This document shows, piece after piece, positions 42,184 to 50,193 of a DNA stretch of 64,000 nucleotides (positions are counted from its first letter, which is position 1; each line of letters starts with the position of its first letter). Under the pieces are notes generated by a model that saw only the letters and a list, made by a program, of their open reading frames with translations, was not told the origin of the DNA and did no database searches. Origin of the DNA: an uncultured Christensenella sp. (GTDB lineage Bacteria > Bacillota > Clostridia > Christensenellales > Borkfalkiaceae); contig CAJTUK010000001.1 of NCBI GenBank assembly GCA_910579525.1, positions 186,001-250,000 on the forward strand, written 5' to 3'. A program made the position numbers and the translations under genes.

Positions 42184-42465
42184 TCAGTTGTAGGCTTCGT
42201 CATCGTCGAAGAACTGCGGCTCGATTGTGCCCACGAAATTATAGACGATTTCTACGGTTTGCTTGTAGTGTCCGTTTGCTTTTGTTTTCTCGTGGACGAT
42301 TACCTTGTCAATGAACGAACGCAGAATTTCGGGCGTGAGTTCTTCAAAATTGCTGTACTTGTAGATGAGTAGCATAAAGTCGAGAATTTTATCGTCTTGC
42401 GCTTTGGCTTTCTCTATTTCAGCTTTCAAAGTCTTAACCCGCTCCTTGACTATAGTCCAGATAAC
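42184..42465 (-). pseudogene. C-terminal remnant of a large serine recombinase (DUF4368 type)
   Basis: About 94 codons without the resolvase and recombinase domains: ERVKTLKAEIEKAKAQDDK, then YSNFEELTPEILRSFIDKVIVHE and IVYNFVGTIEP. This is the end of Tn4451/TndX-like large serine recombinases in Clostridia. An in-frame stop (42466-42468) closes the frame upstream and no homologous sequence continues beyond it. A ribosome site AGGAGGG lies 5' of the remnant without a suitable start. I read it as debris of a mobilisable element. Confidence 0.75.
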
Positions 42466-43174
42466 TTATAATTTTGTTCCCTCCTGTAATAATTGCCCCC
42501 TGCAAGGGCGAACTTGGCTACTTGTAGCCAAGTGAGATATGGATATACTCCGAATATCCTGTTTGTCCGTCCGAGCGGTAGACTTCGATTTTGCCTTGTG
42601 TTGTGCTTTTGCTTACCGTTTGCTTACCATATTAGGGTGGTCTTATTGTCATTGGGTTTACCTCCGTATTGTTAGTATTTATATCTTCGTCCACGCAAGA
42701 AAAAGCGGGATAGATACCGTAAAAAAGACGACAAAAAAGCCGCTGATAACTTCTTGTATCACCGACTTCTAACCGTGTTTAGCAACATAATGTGCTCTAT
42801 GATGGTTGGTCATTCTATTAAGTTAGAGAATTGATTTTAGTGCCGTTTTCCGAAAAAATCGTACACTCATAAAAGTCTATCACGGCTTACGTCGTAAGCG
42901 AAGCTTCGGTACGACGCGGCAAACTTGCGCTCTATGCCACACGCTTAAAAGCGGAGGCAACTTTGCGCCGTTGCCGTTCCTCTTCCCAAAAAGTTCTTCG
43001 ATACTTTTCGGGAACCCTAAAAGCGTACAACTAAAAAACTTACGCCCTTTCCGTAAGCTAAGGCACGGGCGGCTATACTGCCCAAACCTTCCGCGCCCTA
43101 TGAGCTGTCGCTCATTGCGGAATCTGCCGAACTCATAACCGTTATCCGTTCGGCACACCCTTTCAAAAGGGTAC
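42466..43174 (-). mobile_element. Non-coding debris of a mobilisable element
   Basis: About 700 bp without a convincing gene. It contains the oriT-like inverted repeat (42512-42533), a second imperfect repeat GGATAT/ATATCC at about 42539-42557, a pair of direct repeats TTGCTTACC 11 bp apart (42609-42617 and 42620-42628) and, further up, several short hairpins (TGCCGAAC/GTTCGGCA, ATGAGC/GCTCAT, ACCCTTT/AAAGGGT). A 100-codon open frame on the minus strand (42880-43182) has no start signal or family match, and I leave it uncalled. Such sequence is common upstream of relaxase genes in clostridial elements. Confidence 0.45.
42512..42533. repeat. Perfect inverted repeat, oriT-like or recombination site
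   Basis: ACTTGGCTAC-TT-GTAGCCAAGT: a 10-bp perfect inverted repeat with a 2-bp centre. With the adjacent imperfect repeat and the recombinase remnant it resembles the nick-site region of a mobilisable element; there is no relaxase gene left to prove it. Confidence 0.45.
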
Positions 43175-43238
43175 AATACCACTCATTACACTACTGTGGT
43201 ATTCTATGTATTTTATCACTATGACAGTATAAAGTCAA
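43175..43238 (-). promoter_or_regulatory. Promoter with overlapping-start inverted repeat in the mobile-element debris
   Basis: Minus strand TTGACT (43233-43238), 17 bp, TAAAAT (43210-43215), start near 43203. The inverted repeat AATACCAC/GTGGTATT (43175-43203) begins at +1 and could be an operator or the first hairpin of a structured transcript. It reads away from phoR into the debris. Confidence 0.55.
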
Positions 43239-43295
43239 TAGATTTTCAAAACAAATGTTTGCGATTTTTGGAAAGTTTTGTCGAAAAGCGATTTT

Positions 43296-44642
43296 CTAAA
43301 ATTCAACGGTAAACTTACTGCCCTCGCCAAGCGTGCTTTCGACGCTTATTTTCCATCCCGACTTTTGGCATATCTTTTTGGCAACGGCAAGCCCCAAACC
43401 AAAGCCGCCGTTTTTACCGTTGTGCGATTTGTCAACCGTGAAAAAGCGAGAAAATACCTTGCTCATATTTTCTTCCGCAATGCCTATTCCCGTATCTTCA
43501 ACAGTCAAGCCTTGATAGTTAAGCGTAACCGTTATACTGCCGCCGTCCTTATTGTATTTAATGGCGTTTCGCACGAGATTTCCGAAGATTTCGCTTAATC
43601 GTTCGTGTCTGCTCATTACGATTACGTTATCGTCTATTTTTTCCGTTATCGTAATATTCCTTTTGTCCGCTTCGGGTTTCAATGCGGCAATCGTTTCTTT
43701 TGCAAGCGCGGAAAAGTCCACTTCGTAAGGGGGTAAATCGTCATTGTCGATTTCGCTGTAATTGATGATACAAGCAATCAAATTTGTAAGGCGTTCGCTC
43801 TGCGTGAGTATTGTTTTATACGCTGTTTTCGTTTGGCTTTCGCTCATACCGCCCGCCTGTAACAATTCGGCGTAGCCGTGAATCGACGTAAGCGGCGTAT
43901 TCATCTCGTGCGTTACGTTAGAAATAAATTCGTCCTTTGAAACACGCGCTTTTTCAACAAGCTCTTTTTCCGCTTGTATCTCGCTCATTTGCCTTTGAAT
44001 GTTGCGATTGCGCTCGTTGAGAATATCGGCTACGGGTTTGAGTTCGGAATACTTGCTTGTAACCTGCGGATTGTTCGCGGCATCGCTTGCAAGTTTTTTT
44101 ACGGGCGTTATGATGATATGCATGGAAACGAACGCGGTTACCGCGCACAGAAACAGCATAACGCCTGCAAAGGAGGCAATAATCGGCAAGGTCTTTACAA
44201 AGATCATCCAATCGCTGTCGGTAAAAACGGCAACGCGAACGAGATACTTCCCGTCGAAATTTCTACAATAATAGATCATATTTTGCCCGAGCGTGGAACT
44301 CGAACGCACGCCGTAGCCGCTCTTTCCGCTAACGATCGCGTCGATTACTTCCGTTCGGTCGGCGTGATTTTTCTCTGGATTTTCGGCATGACTGTCGGCT
44401 ATAACGTTGCCCTGCGCGTCCATAAACGTAACTCTTGCGCCGTTCAGCCGTTCCGAATAGTCTTTTGCACCGTCTGCGTTCAACGGATATGCGCTCTCGT
44501 CGAATTCGTTCATATACACGTAGAGATACTTAAAGCCGTTGTTGACCGAGGAATTGTAATAGATCGTAGAAGATAATATCCCGAAGGTCAAAACGCAAAA
44601 GAGCATGATTCCGAGTGATAAAATCCAAATTCTCCATTTCAT
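43296..44642 (-). CDS. phoR: Sensor histidine kinase, PhoR-like
   Basis: 448 residues from ATG 44642 (AAGGAG just upstream; the open frame extends further but runs through the hairpin-rich spacer). TM1 (about 5-27), an extracytoplasmic sensor of about 130 residues with SSSTLGQNM, TM2 (about 163-187), HAMP, then HisKA with the phospho-acceptor in SNVTHEMNTPLTS, and HATPase boxes NLVRNAIKYN, DTGIGI and FGLGLA. It should phosphorylate the response regulator encoded just upstream. No PAS domain, unlike Bacillus PhoR. The Pho assignment comes from linkage with pst genes. Separated from phoB by a 196-bp hairpin cluster. Confidence 0.88.
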   Translation of the reverse strand: MKWRIWILSLGIMLFCVLTFGILSSTIYYNSSVNNGFKYLYVYMNEFDESAYPLNADGAKDYSERLNGARVTFMDAQGNVIADSHAENPEKNHADRTEVIDAIVSGKSGYGVRSSSTLGQNMIYYCRNFDGKYLVRVAVFTDSDWMIFVKTLPIIASFAGVMLFLCAVTAFVSMHIIITPVKKLASDAANNPQVTSKYSELKPVADILNERNRNIQRQMSEIQAEKELVEKARVSKDEFISNVTHEMNTPLTSIHGYAELLQAGGMSESQTKTAYKTILTQSERLTNLIACIINYSEIDNDDLPPYEVDFSALAKETIAALKPEADKRNITITEKIDDNVIVMSRHERLSEIFGNLVRNAIKYNKDGGSITVTLNYQGLTVEDTGIGIAEENMSKVFSRFFTVDKSHNGKNGGFGLGLAVAKKICQKSGWKISVESTLGEGSKFTVEF

Positions 44643-44838
44643 AAAATTGCTCCTTCTTATTACGGCGCAAGCAAAACCGCGCTTTTGCGCTAGCGCACTC
44701 AATTTGTCGCTTGCGACCTCAGCGGTGTGAATGCCCGCAATTATATAATTGTTTGCCCTGAAAATTGCGGGCAGAGCGGCAGAGCCGCTAAAACTCACGG
44801 AATTTTTATTTCGCAGAATAGAAATAAAAATTCGTGAA
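44643..44838 (-). repeat. Hairpin cluster between phoB and phoR
   Basis: The 196-bp spacer contains four clear inverted repeats: GTCGC/GCGAC (44706-44717), GCCCGCAATT/AATTGCGGGC (44733-44772), GCGGC/GCCGC (44776-44788) and CACGGAATTTTTATTTC/GAAATAAAAATTCGTG (44796-44836, one bulged G). Genes of this pair normally overlap or nearly so. The insert may be a small palindromic element or may set the PhoB:PhoR ratio by processing or partial termination. Confidence 0.6.
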
Positions 44839-45480
44839 TTAAAGTTTGTACCCCACACCGAATATCGTTTCAATCTTTACGCCGAGCTTGCGAAGACGGG
44901 CAACGTGATTGTCGAGCGTTCGCGTTTCGCCTACGTCGTACCCCCAAACTTCGCATAAAAGTTTTTCACGGGATAAAACTTTTCCGTGATTTTCCATAAA
45001 ATATTGTAATAGTTCAAATTCCTTATGATTGAGCGATACTTCTTTGCCGTCGATTTCGCAGACGAAAGTTTCAGAGTTCAGCGTAACATTACCAACCGAC
45101 AAAACGCTTTGTCGCTGTTTTCCGCGCAATCTTGCGTTTACTCTTGCCGTAAGTTCCAATACGGAAAAGGGCTTTGCTATATAATCGTCCGCGCCCATAT
45201 TCAAACCGTTTACCTTATCTTCTTCCTTTGATAGTGCGGAGAGCATAATACAGCTTACGGCAGGAAATTTCTCTTTGATAAAACGCAGAGCGTCTAAACC
45301 GCTTCCGTCGGGTAACATTATATCAAGCAATGCAACGTCCGGCTGTTCGCCCAAAAGTGCGGCGGTAAAAGATTTCAAGGTTGAAAACGCCTTGAAATCC
45401 AAGCCGTTCATCTCTAATGCGACCTTGATTAGTCCGCAAATGCTTGTATCGTCTTCTAAAATAAATACTTTGCCTTTCAT
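44839..45480 (-). CDS. phoB: OmpR-family response regulator, PhoB/PhoP-like
   Basis: 213 residues. Receiver domain with acidic pair EDD at 9-11, phospho-acceptor Asp53 (LLDIMLPDGSG) and Lys in DDYIAKPFS; C-terminal winged helix with LNHKEFELLQYFMENHGKVLSREKLL and the DNA-recognition end TRTLDNHVARLRKLG. Probably activates the pst genes under phosphate limitation. Its own promoter (TATAAT at 45498) and two 11-bp-spaced TTACAA repeats lie in the gap after pstB. Confidence 0.92.
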   Translation of the reverse strand: MKGKVFILEDDTSICGLIKVALEMNGLDFKAFSTLKSFTAALLGEQPDVALLDIMLPDGSGLDALRFIKEKFPAVSCIMLSALSKEEDKVNGLNMGADDYIAKPFSVLELTARVNARLRGKQRQSVLSVGNVTLNSETFVCEIDGKEVSLNHKEFELLQYFMENHGKVLSREKLLCEVWGYDVGETRTLDNHVARLRKLGVKIETIFGVGYKL

Positions 45481-45497
45481 AAAATCACCTTACCTAT

Positions 45498-45561
45498 ATT
45501 ATATCATTTTACATCAGATAAATAAAGTGTTGAGAATATGCCGCTTGTAATAAAATTGTAA
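45498..45561 (-). promoter_or_regulatory. phoB promoter with two Pho-box-like repeats
   Basis: Minus strand TTTATT (45521-45526), 17 bp, TATAAT (45498-45503). Upstream are two direct repeats TTACAA (45556-45561 and 45545-45550) with a period of 11 bp, the spacing of PhoP-box repeats (TTAACA type) in Bacillus. The nearer repeat ends about 18 bp before the -35 box. Confidence 0.6.
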
Positions 45562-45563
45562 TA

Positions 45564-46355
45564 TCAACCAAATCTGCCGTTGATATAATCGTCTGTTTTT
45601 TTGTTCTGCGGATGAGCAAACAGCTTTTTCGTTTCGTCCATTTCAATCATTTCGCCCAAAAGGAAGTACGCCGTATAGTCGGCTATTCTGAACGCCTGCT
45701 GCATATTGTGCGTTACCATAATAATAGTCATATTCTTTTTGAGTTCAAGACAGAGTTCTTCTATTTTTCCGGTAGAAATGGGATCGAGCGCACTCGTCGG
45801 TTCGTCCATTAAAAGAATTTGCGGCTCAACGGACAGCGCACGGGCAATACAGAGCCTTTGCTGTTGACCGCCCGAAAGACCGAGAGCGGATTTATTTAAC
45901 CTATCTTTTACTTCGTCCCACATAGCCGCGCCTTTGAGCGAGCTTTCGACTATCCCGTCCAATTCGCTTTTAGAGCGTATTCCAAACGTGCGCGGTCCGT
46001 ATGCAATATTATCGTAAACGCTCATAGCAAGCGGGTTGGGGCGTTGGAATACCATACCCACGTTTTTCCGAAGGCGCGACAAATCTGTTTTCCTTGCGTA
46101 AACATCGGTGTTGCCGATTTTGATTTCGCCCGTGATTTTACAGCCTTCGATTAAATCGTTCATTCTATTAAGCGATTTTATGAGCGTGGATTTGCCGCAA
46201 CCGCTCGGACCGATTAAAGCAGTGAGTTTATTTTTCGGAAAATCCATATAAATGCTTTTTAACGCGTGAAACGAGCCGTAGTATAAATTCATTTCCTTGA
46301 CCGAAACGGCAATATCGCCGCTCAAATCAAATTGCTCTATAATGTGTTTTTTCAT
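45564..46355 (-). CDS. pstB: Phosphate ABC transporter ATP-binding protein
   Basis: 263 residues. Walker A GPSGCGKST, Q-loop, signature LSGGQQQRLCIARAL, Walker B ILLMDEPTSALD and the PstB-specific tail ending with HPQNKKTDDYINGRFG. It powers phosphate import with the fused permease PstCA and PstS. Its start overlaps the end of the permease gene by 4 bp. No phoU gene follows; a gap of 83 bp with the phoB promoter comes instead. Confidence 0.96.
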   Translation of the reverse strand: MKKHIIEQFDLSGDIAVSVKEMNLYYGSFHALKSIYMDFPKNKLTALIGPSGCGKSTLIKSLNRMNDLIEGCKITGEIKIGNTDVYARKTDLSRLRKNVGMVFQRPNPLAMSVYDNIAYGPRTFGIRSKSELDGIVESSLKGAAMWDEVKDRLNKSALGLSGGQQQRLCIARALSVEPQILLMDEPTSALDPISTGKIEELCLELKKNMTIIMVTHNMQQAFRIADYTAYFLLGEMIEMDETKKLFAHPQNKKTDDYINGRFG

Positions 46356-48133
46356 ATCTTTTTTCTCCGATTAAATAACCATTCCAAAAGTGAAACGAGT
46401 AAGTTAAGTATGATGACGAATATAAGCAATATGCTTGCCGTAGCGTAGGCTTCGTTTACTTGCAAGCCGTTACTCATAAACTTCCATACGAGAACGGCGA
46501 AACTTGCCGCGCTATCACCGTAACCTTGCGGAATAAAAGTAGATGCCGAGCCCACCGTAAATATGAGAGCCGCGCTTTCGTTTACGATTCGCCCGATAGA
46601 AAGGATAATCGACGTTATAATTCCCGTAATTGCCTGCGGCAGAACGACGACGAAAATCGTCCGCAGTTTTCCCGCGCCGAGAGCGTAACTTGCTTCACGC
46701 ATACTGTCGGGCACTTCCGATAAACTTTGTTCGGTGCTGCGTATAATCGTCGGCAAAATGATAAGAGCCAAAGTAATACAGCCCGCCCATAGAGAATAGC
46801 CCATATTCATACCGATTACAAAGAATACCATTCCGAACAGCCCGAATATTATCGACGGAATACCGGCAAGCGTATCGACGAACAGGCGTATCACTTTAAC
46901 GAAAATGCTTCCTTTCTTTGCATACTCGTTCAAAAAGATTGCCGCGCCTACACCGAGCGGCAAAGCAAGCAACAGCGCAAGACCTATAAGCATTGTAGTT
47001 GATACAAAAGCGGGCGCAAGCGTCGTGTGTGCGTTACCGCTTTCCCCGAACATAAAATCAATACTCAAATGCGGAAAGCCTTTTACGAAAACGAATATTA
47101 CGATAAATGCGAGAACGAACGCAACCAGCAAAGAAATAACCCAAGAAACTATCCATAGCGCGTCGCAAGCGCTACCCGTGCGACGATAGCTTTTTAACGT
47201 ATCTTTCTGATCGCTTTCTCTCAATCTACGAGAGAAGAATTTATTGCCGCCCTTGCTGTCCTTTTTTACAGCCATAAGGCAAAGATTAAGTATGAGTATA
47301 AAGATAAGCAATACGAACCCGTCGGCAATAAGCGCAGACTGTTCGGACGGCGTTGCATAACCCCAATTCTGTACGATATTGCTTGTGAGCGTGGTAAACG
47401 GCACGAACGCACCGAACGGATAACCCGAACCGTTACCCACTATCATCTGAACAGCCATTGTTTCGCCGATTGCCCGACCTATGCCGAGTATGATTGCCGA
47501 TATAATTCCGCTCTTTGCGGCGGGCAGCAAAACTTTCCATACCGCTTGATTTTTTGAACAGCCGAGCGCAAGCGCGCCTTCGTAGTAGTGCATGGGTACT
47601 GCTTCCAAACTGTTTTTGGTTATGGAAGTTATTGTCGGTAATATCATAACCGAGAGAATAAGCGTACACGCCAAAAGTCCGAAACCCGCATTATTCGGGT
47701 GGAATATATCGACGAGTAGCGGCATTAAAAATTTATACCCGAACAGACCGTACACGATAGACGGAATACCCGCAAGCAAATTTACTATCTGCGTATATAT
47801 CTTTTTCAGTCGTTTAGGGCAATAAAATACAAGCCAAATCGCCGTAAATACAGCAAGCGTACCGCCGAGCAGTACGGCGCATACGGTAAGAAAGAACGTG
47901 CCGACAATCATTCGCCATATTCCGAAAGTTTCCGATTTTGCCGACCATTCAGAGCCGAAAATAAACTTGAAAAAACCTATATCACGAAAAGCGGGTATGC
48001 TTGCATAAAGCAAATAACCGATAATCGTAAACACGGCAAGAATGGAAAATGCCGCAAGGGCTATAAATATTGCCTTTGCGATATTTTCCTTTGAAAAAAA
48101 CTTTGCCGTTTTTATCTTTGTTAGCGTAGTCAT
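46352..48133 (-). CDS. pstCA: Fused phosphate permease PstC-PstA
   Basis: 593 residues holding both permeases in one chain. The first half (about 1-305) is PstC-like, with six membrane spans and the coupling motif NLLAGIPSIVYGLFG; after a charged cytoplasmic linker (about 300-330, VKKDSKGGNKFF...) the second half is PstA-like, again with DTLAGIPSIIFGLFG. Both have the EAA-type loop for PstB. Separate pstC and pstA genes are the rule. The frame is continuous without any sign of a sequencing frameshift. It starts 1 bp after the pstS stop and overlaps pstB by 4 bp. Confidence 0.92.
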   Translation of the reverse strand: MTTLTKIKTAKFFSKENIAKAIFIALAAFSILAVFTIIGYLLYASIPAFRDIGFFKFIFGSEWSAKSETFGIWRMIVGTFFLTVCAVLLGGTLAVFTAIWLVFYCPKRLKKIYTQIVNLLAGIPSIVYGLFGYKFLMPLLVDIFHPNNAGFGLLACTLILSVMILPTITSITKNSLEAVPMHYYEGALALGCSKNQAVWKVLLPAAKSGIISAIILGIGRAIGETMAVQMIVGNGSGYPFGAFVPFTTLTSNIVQNWGYATPSEQSALIADGFVLLIFILILNLCLMAVKKDSKGGNKFFSRRLRESDQKDTLKSYRRTGSACDALWIVSWVISLLVAFVLAFIVIFVFVKGFPHLSIDFMFGESGNAHTTLAPAFVSTTMLIGLALLLALPLGVGAAIFLNEYAKKGSIFVKVIRLFVDTLAGIPSIIFGLFGMVFFVIGMNMGYSLWAGCITLALIILPTIIRSTEQSLSEVPDSMREASYALGAGKLRTIFVVVLPQAITGIITSIILSIGRIVNESAALIFTVGSASTFIPQGYGDSAASFAVLVWKFMSNGLQVNEAYATASILLIFVIILNLLVSLLEWLFNRRKKI

Positions 48134-48134
48134 A

Positions 48135-48938
48135 TCACTTTACCGAAATATAACCCGCGCCCGTTATAACCGTTTGAGCTTCCGCACTCATAATATAATC
48201 GTAAAAGCCTTGTGCCGCCGCCGACAGCGTTCCGTTTTCTTTGAGTACGATAACGAACGGACGTTGCAGAGCATAAGTGTTATTCATAATGTTTTCCACC
48301 GTGCAAGCAACACCGTCTAAACTTACCGCTTTAACCGTACTTTTCAGACTACCGTAAGATATGTAGCCTATGCTGTTTGTCGAGCCTTGTATCGCTTCGA
48401 TTACGTTACCCGTTTCGGCAAGCGTGGCAACGCTCGTAGCGTAACCGTTTTCGATTTTCAAAAGCTCGTCGAACGCCGTGCGCGTTCCGCTTGACGCATC
48501 CCTGCCGATTGCCGCCGTTATCGAAGTGTCGGGAATTGCCGTACCGCTTTCATAGAGTGCTTTCACGTCGGTTTTGCTCACGTCCGTAACAGAACAGTCT
48601 TTGTTGACGATAAGGGCAATACCGTCCATACAAAGCGTATAGCCTTTCACACCCGTTTCGCTCGATTTCAATTCACGCGAAGACATACCGAAATCGTTTA
48701 AGCCGTTTTGCGTATCACTTATACCCGCGCCGGACGAAGACATATTTACCGTAATTCTTACGTCGTGCGTCTTTTCGTATTCCGCCGCAAGTTTTTCCAT
48801 TATGGGGGTAACGGAAGACGAACCCGAAACGGTAATGCTTTCCTTTTTACTGCCGCAACCCGTCATTGCACCGAGTGTTCCGCATACCAACGTGGCAACG
48901 CAAAGCGCACTTGCCAAAATTTTGCCTACTTTTTTCAT
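48135..48938 (-). CDS. pstS: Phosphate-binding lipoprotein
   Basis: 267 residues from ATG 48938 (AAGGAG upstream; an earlier in-frame start lies in the promoter region). Lipoprotein signal with Cys after AMTG near residue 28. Then the family signature ITVSGSSSVTPIMEKLAAEYE, MSSSGAGISD and DASSGTRTAFDE, which form the phosphate pocket. Type 1 PBP size. First gene of pstS-pstCA-pstB, with a promoter and Pho-box-like repeats upstream. Confidence 0.95.
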   Translation of the reverse strand: MKKVGKILASALCVATLVCGTLGAMTGCGSKKESITVSGSSSVTPIMEKLAAEYEKTHDVRITVNMSSSGAGISDTQNGLNDFGMSSRELKSSETGVKGYTLCMDGIALIVNKDCSVTDVSKTDVKALYESGTAIPDTSITAAIGRDASSGTRTAFDELLKIENGYATSVATLAETGNVIEAIQGSTNSIGYISYGSLKSTVKAVSLDGVACTVENIMNNTYALQRPFVIVLKENGTLSAAAQGFYDYIMSAEAQTVITGAGYISVK

Positions 48939-48977
48939 TTTGTTTCTCCTTGAATTTTTTATTTTTGTCGTTTGACA

Positions 48978-49036
48978 AGTATAGAATAGCAAGAAGAAGT
49001 AACAAAGTTAGTCAGTCAGTTGCAATAAATTTGTAA
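48978..49036 (-). promoter_or_regulatory. pstS promoter with Pho-box-like direct repeats
   Basis: Minus strand TTGTTA (49000-49005), 16 bp, TATACT (48978-48983). Upstream are TTACAA (49031-49036) and TTGCAA (49020-49025), again 11 bp apart, and two weaker copies continue at the same period toward the -35 box. Same layout as upstream of phoB. Confidence 0.6.
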
Positions 49037-49041
49037 AAAGA

Positions 49042-49068
49042 AACAGGACTTCGATTTGAAATCCTGTT
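49042..49068. terminator. Bidirectional terminator between pstS and the DUF378 gene
   Basis: Stem AACAGGA/TCCTGTT with a T-run on both sides (plus: CTTTTTC; minus: TCTTTTTAC). It insulates the phosphate genes from the lon-engB operon. Confidence 0.75.
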
Positions 49069-49117
49069 CTTTTTCATCGCTTGAAAGTGCAACTCTTATA
49101 AAATTTTTGTTTTTTAA

Positions 49118-49131
49118 TCCCTATGGGAATT
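49118..49131 (-). repeat. 14-bp flanking repeat, right copy (inverted)
   Basis: Reverse complement of the bases at 42090-42103. It lies between the phosphate operon terminator and the DUF378 gene, at the right edge of the accessory-looking block. Confidence 0.5.
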
Positions 49132-49172
49132 GCGCTTTACCGAGCTTTTTTATTTGAATTATTTTACGGTGT

Positions 49173-49433
49173 TTAACCGTGATTTTTGCTTGCTTCGGGG
49201 GTTTCGCGCTCTTTTTTTTCGCCGCCGAGCTTCAATACTCCGACGGAAAGTATGGGCGAAACTATAAGCCATATCGCCGCAAGGGTAACGAGCACGTAAA
49301 CTATTATTGCGCCGACCGAGCGGTCCCCCATAAATACCCAACCTACGAGGTTGAAATCGAATATTCCGTAGAGCCCCCAGTTGAGTGCGCCAACGAGTAC
49401 GAGAACGTAAGAAATTATGTTTGCAATTACCAT
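49173..49433 (-). CDS. DUF378 small membrane protein (YuzA-like)
   Basis: 86 residues from ATG 49433 (GGAGG 7 bases upstream). Two membrane helices: IISYVLVLVGALNWGLYG and VGAIIVYVLVTLAAIWLIV; the LVLVGALNWGLYGIFDFNLV motif is the hallmark of DUF378. The C-terminal tail is charged. Function of the family is unknown. Last gene after the sugar-transferase-like gene, about 37 bp away. Confidence 0.88.
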   Translation of the reverse strand: MVIANIISYVLVLVGALNWGLYGIFDFNLVGWVFMGDRSVGAIIVYVLVTLAAIWLIVSPILSVGVLKLGGEKKERETPEASKNHG

Positions 49434-49470
49434 AGTTGTTCCTCCGTTAAGGAGTATGGGTAACCGCAAG

Positions 49471-50193
49471 TTAATTATACTTTTGTTTTTTGAACTCTTT
49501 TTTCTTTTCTTCCTCTTCAATTGCCTCTTTTGCTGCGTTTAACGCGCGGGAAGCTGTTTCTTCGGTTATAGTTCCGCCGGACAAAAGAGTCTTTGCGTAA
49601 GTTGCGTTAAGCGTTTCGCCGAAACAGCTTTCCCCTTCGCCCCTTATTGCAAGAACAGCGCTTTTTATTACTATAAAAATATCGGTAAAGAGCTCGCGGC
49701 GGCGGGCATAACGCGCGTCGAGCGTGAACATCTGCTCATAAGTAAGGTTTTCGTAAACGGTCAGAGCGAGATGACAAACGAGACCGGGTCTTGCATTGAA
49801 ACGGTCCATGAATTTATCGTCCATCAAAGCCGCGTCGCCTATATCCATAAGTTTTACGCCTACAAAGCTCAACCTGCCGGCCATTATATCGAACAGTGCG
49901 GGCAAATTTTTAAGTTTGCCGTTTAAGCCCGCAAACGAAAGCAAATAAATAATTTTGCCGTTTTTGCCGAGGTAGGGAGTTTTTTCGAAAACTTTTTCCG
50001 CATTCATAGCCGAAACCACCGAACAGGTAGCGATAAGCGGAGACAAAACCAGCATGACGATAAAGGCAAACAAAAAATCGAAAACCCGCTTAAAAAACCA
50101 CTTGTAATTCAAATCAATTATTACCGTTGCCAGCAACGCGATAAGCACTCCCGCTACCGCTCGTCCCGCAGGCGATGCAAAAAATTCAGGCAT
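49471..50193 (-). CDS. Bacterial sugar-transferase-like membrane protein, degenerate motifs
   Basis: 240 residues. An N-terminal membrane helix (about 9-27) and a second hydrophobic stretch after KWFFKRVFDFLFAF match the Bac_transf (WcaJ/WbaP catalytic) layout, as do LPALFDIMAGRLSFVGVKL, RPGLVCHLALTVYENLTYEQMFTLDARYARRR and the final helix. Family members transfer sugar-1-phosphate to undecaprenyl phosphate. Here the KFRSM, Asp-Glu (DELPQ) and VGPRP motifs read LLSF, LKNLP and VGVKL, so catalytic acids and the PRP turn are lost. A long acidic C-terminal tail is unusual. Overlaps engB by 8 bp. Confidence 0.7.
   Translation of the reverse strand: MPEFFASPAGRAVAGVLIALLATVIIDLNYKWFFKRVFDFLFAFIVMLVLSPLIATCSVVSAMNAEKVFEKTPYLGKNGKIIYLLSFAGLNGKLKNLPALFDIMAGRLSFVGVKLMDIGDAALMDDKFMDRFNARPGLVCHLALTVYENLTYEQMFTLDARYARRRELFTDIFIVIKSAVLAIRGEGESCFGETLNATYAKTLLSGGTITEETASRALNAAKEAIEEEEKKKEFKKQKYN

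Noticed and set aside
42880..43182. 100-codon open frame in the mobile-element debris
   Set aside because: No ribosome site or recognisable domain, and the region is full of hairpins; more likely part of a non-coding leader of a lost gene.
44643..44873. N-terminal extension of phoR into the spacer
   Set aside because: It would place about 77 residues before the first membrane helix, across palindromes, while a good ribosome site lies at the internal ATG 44642.
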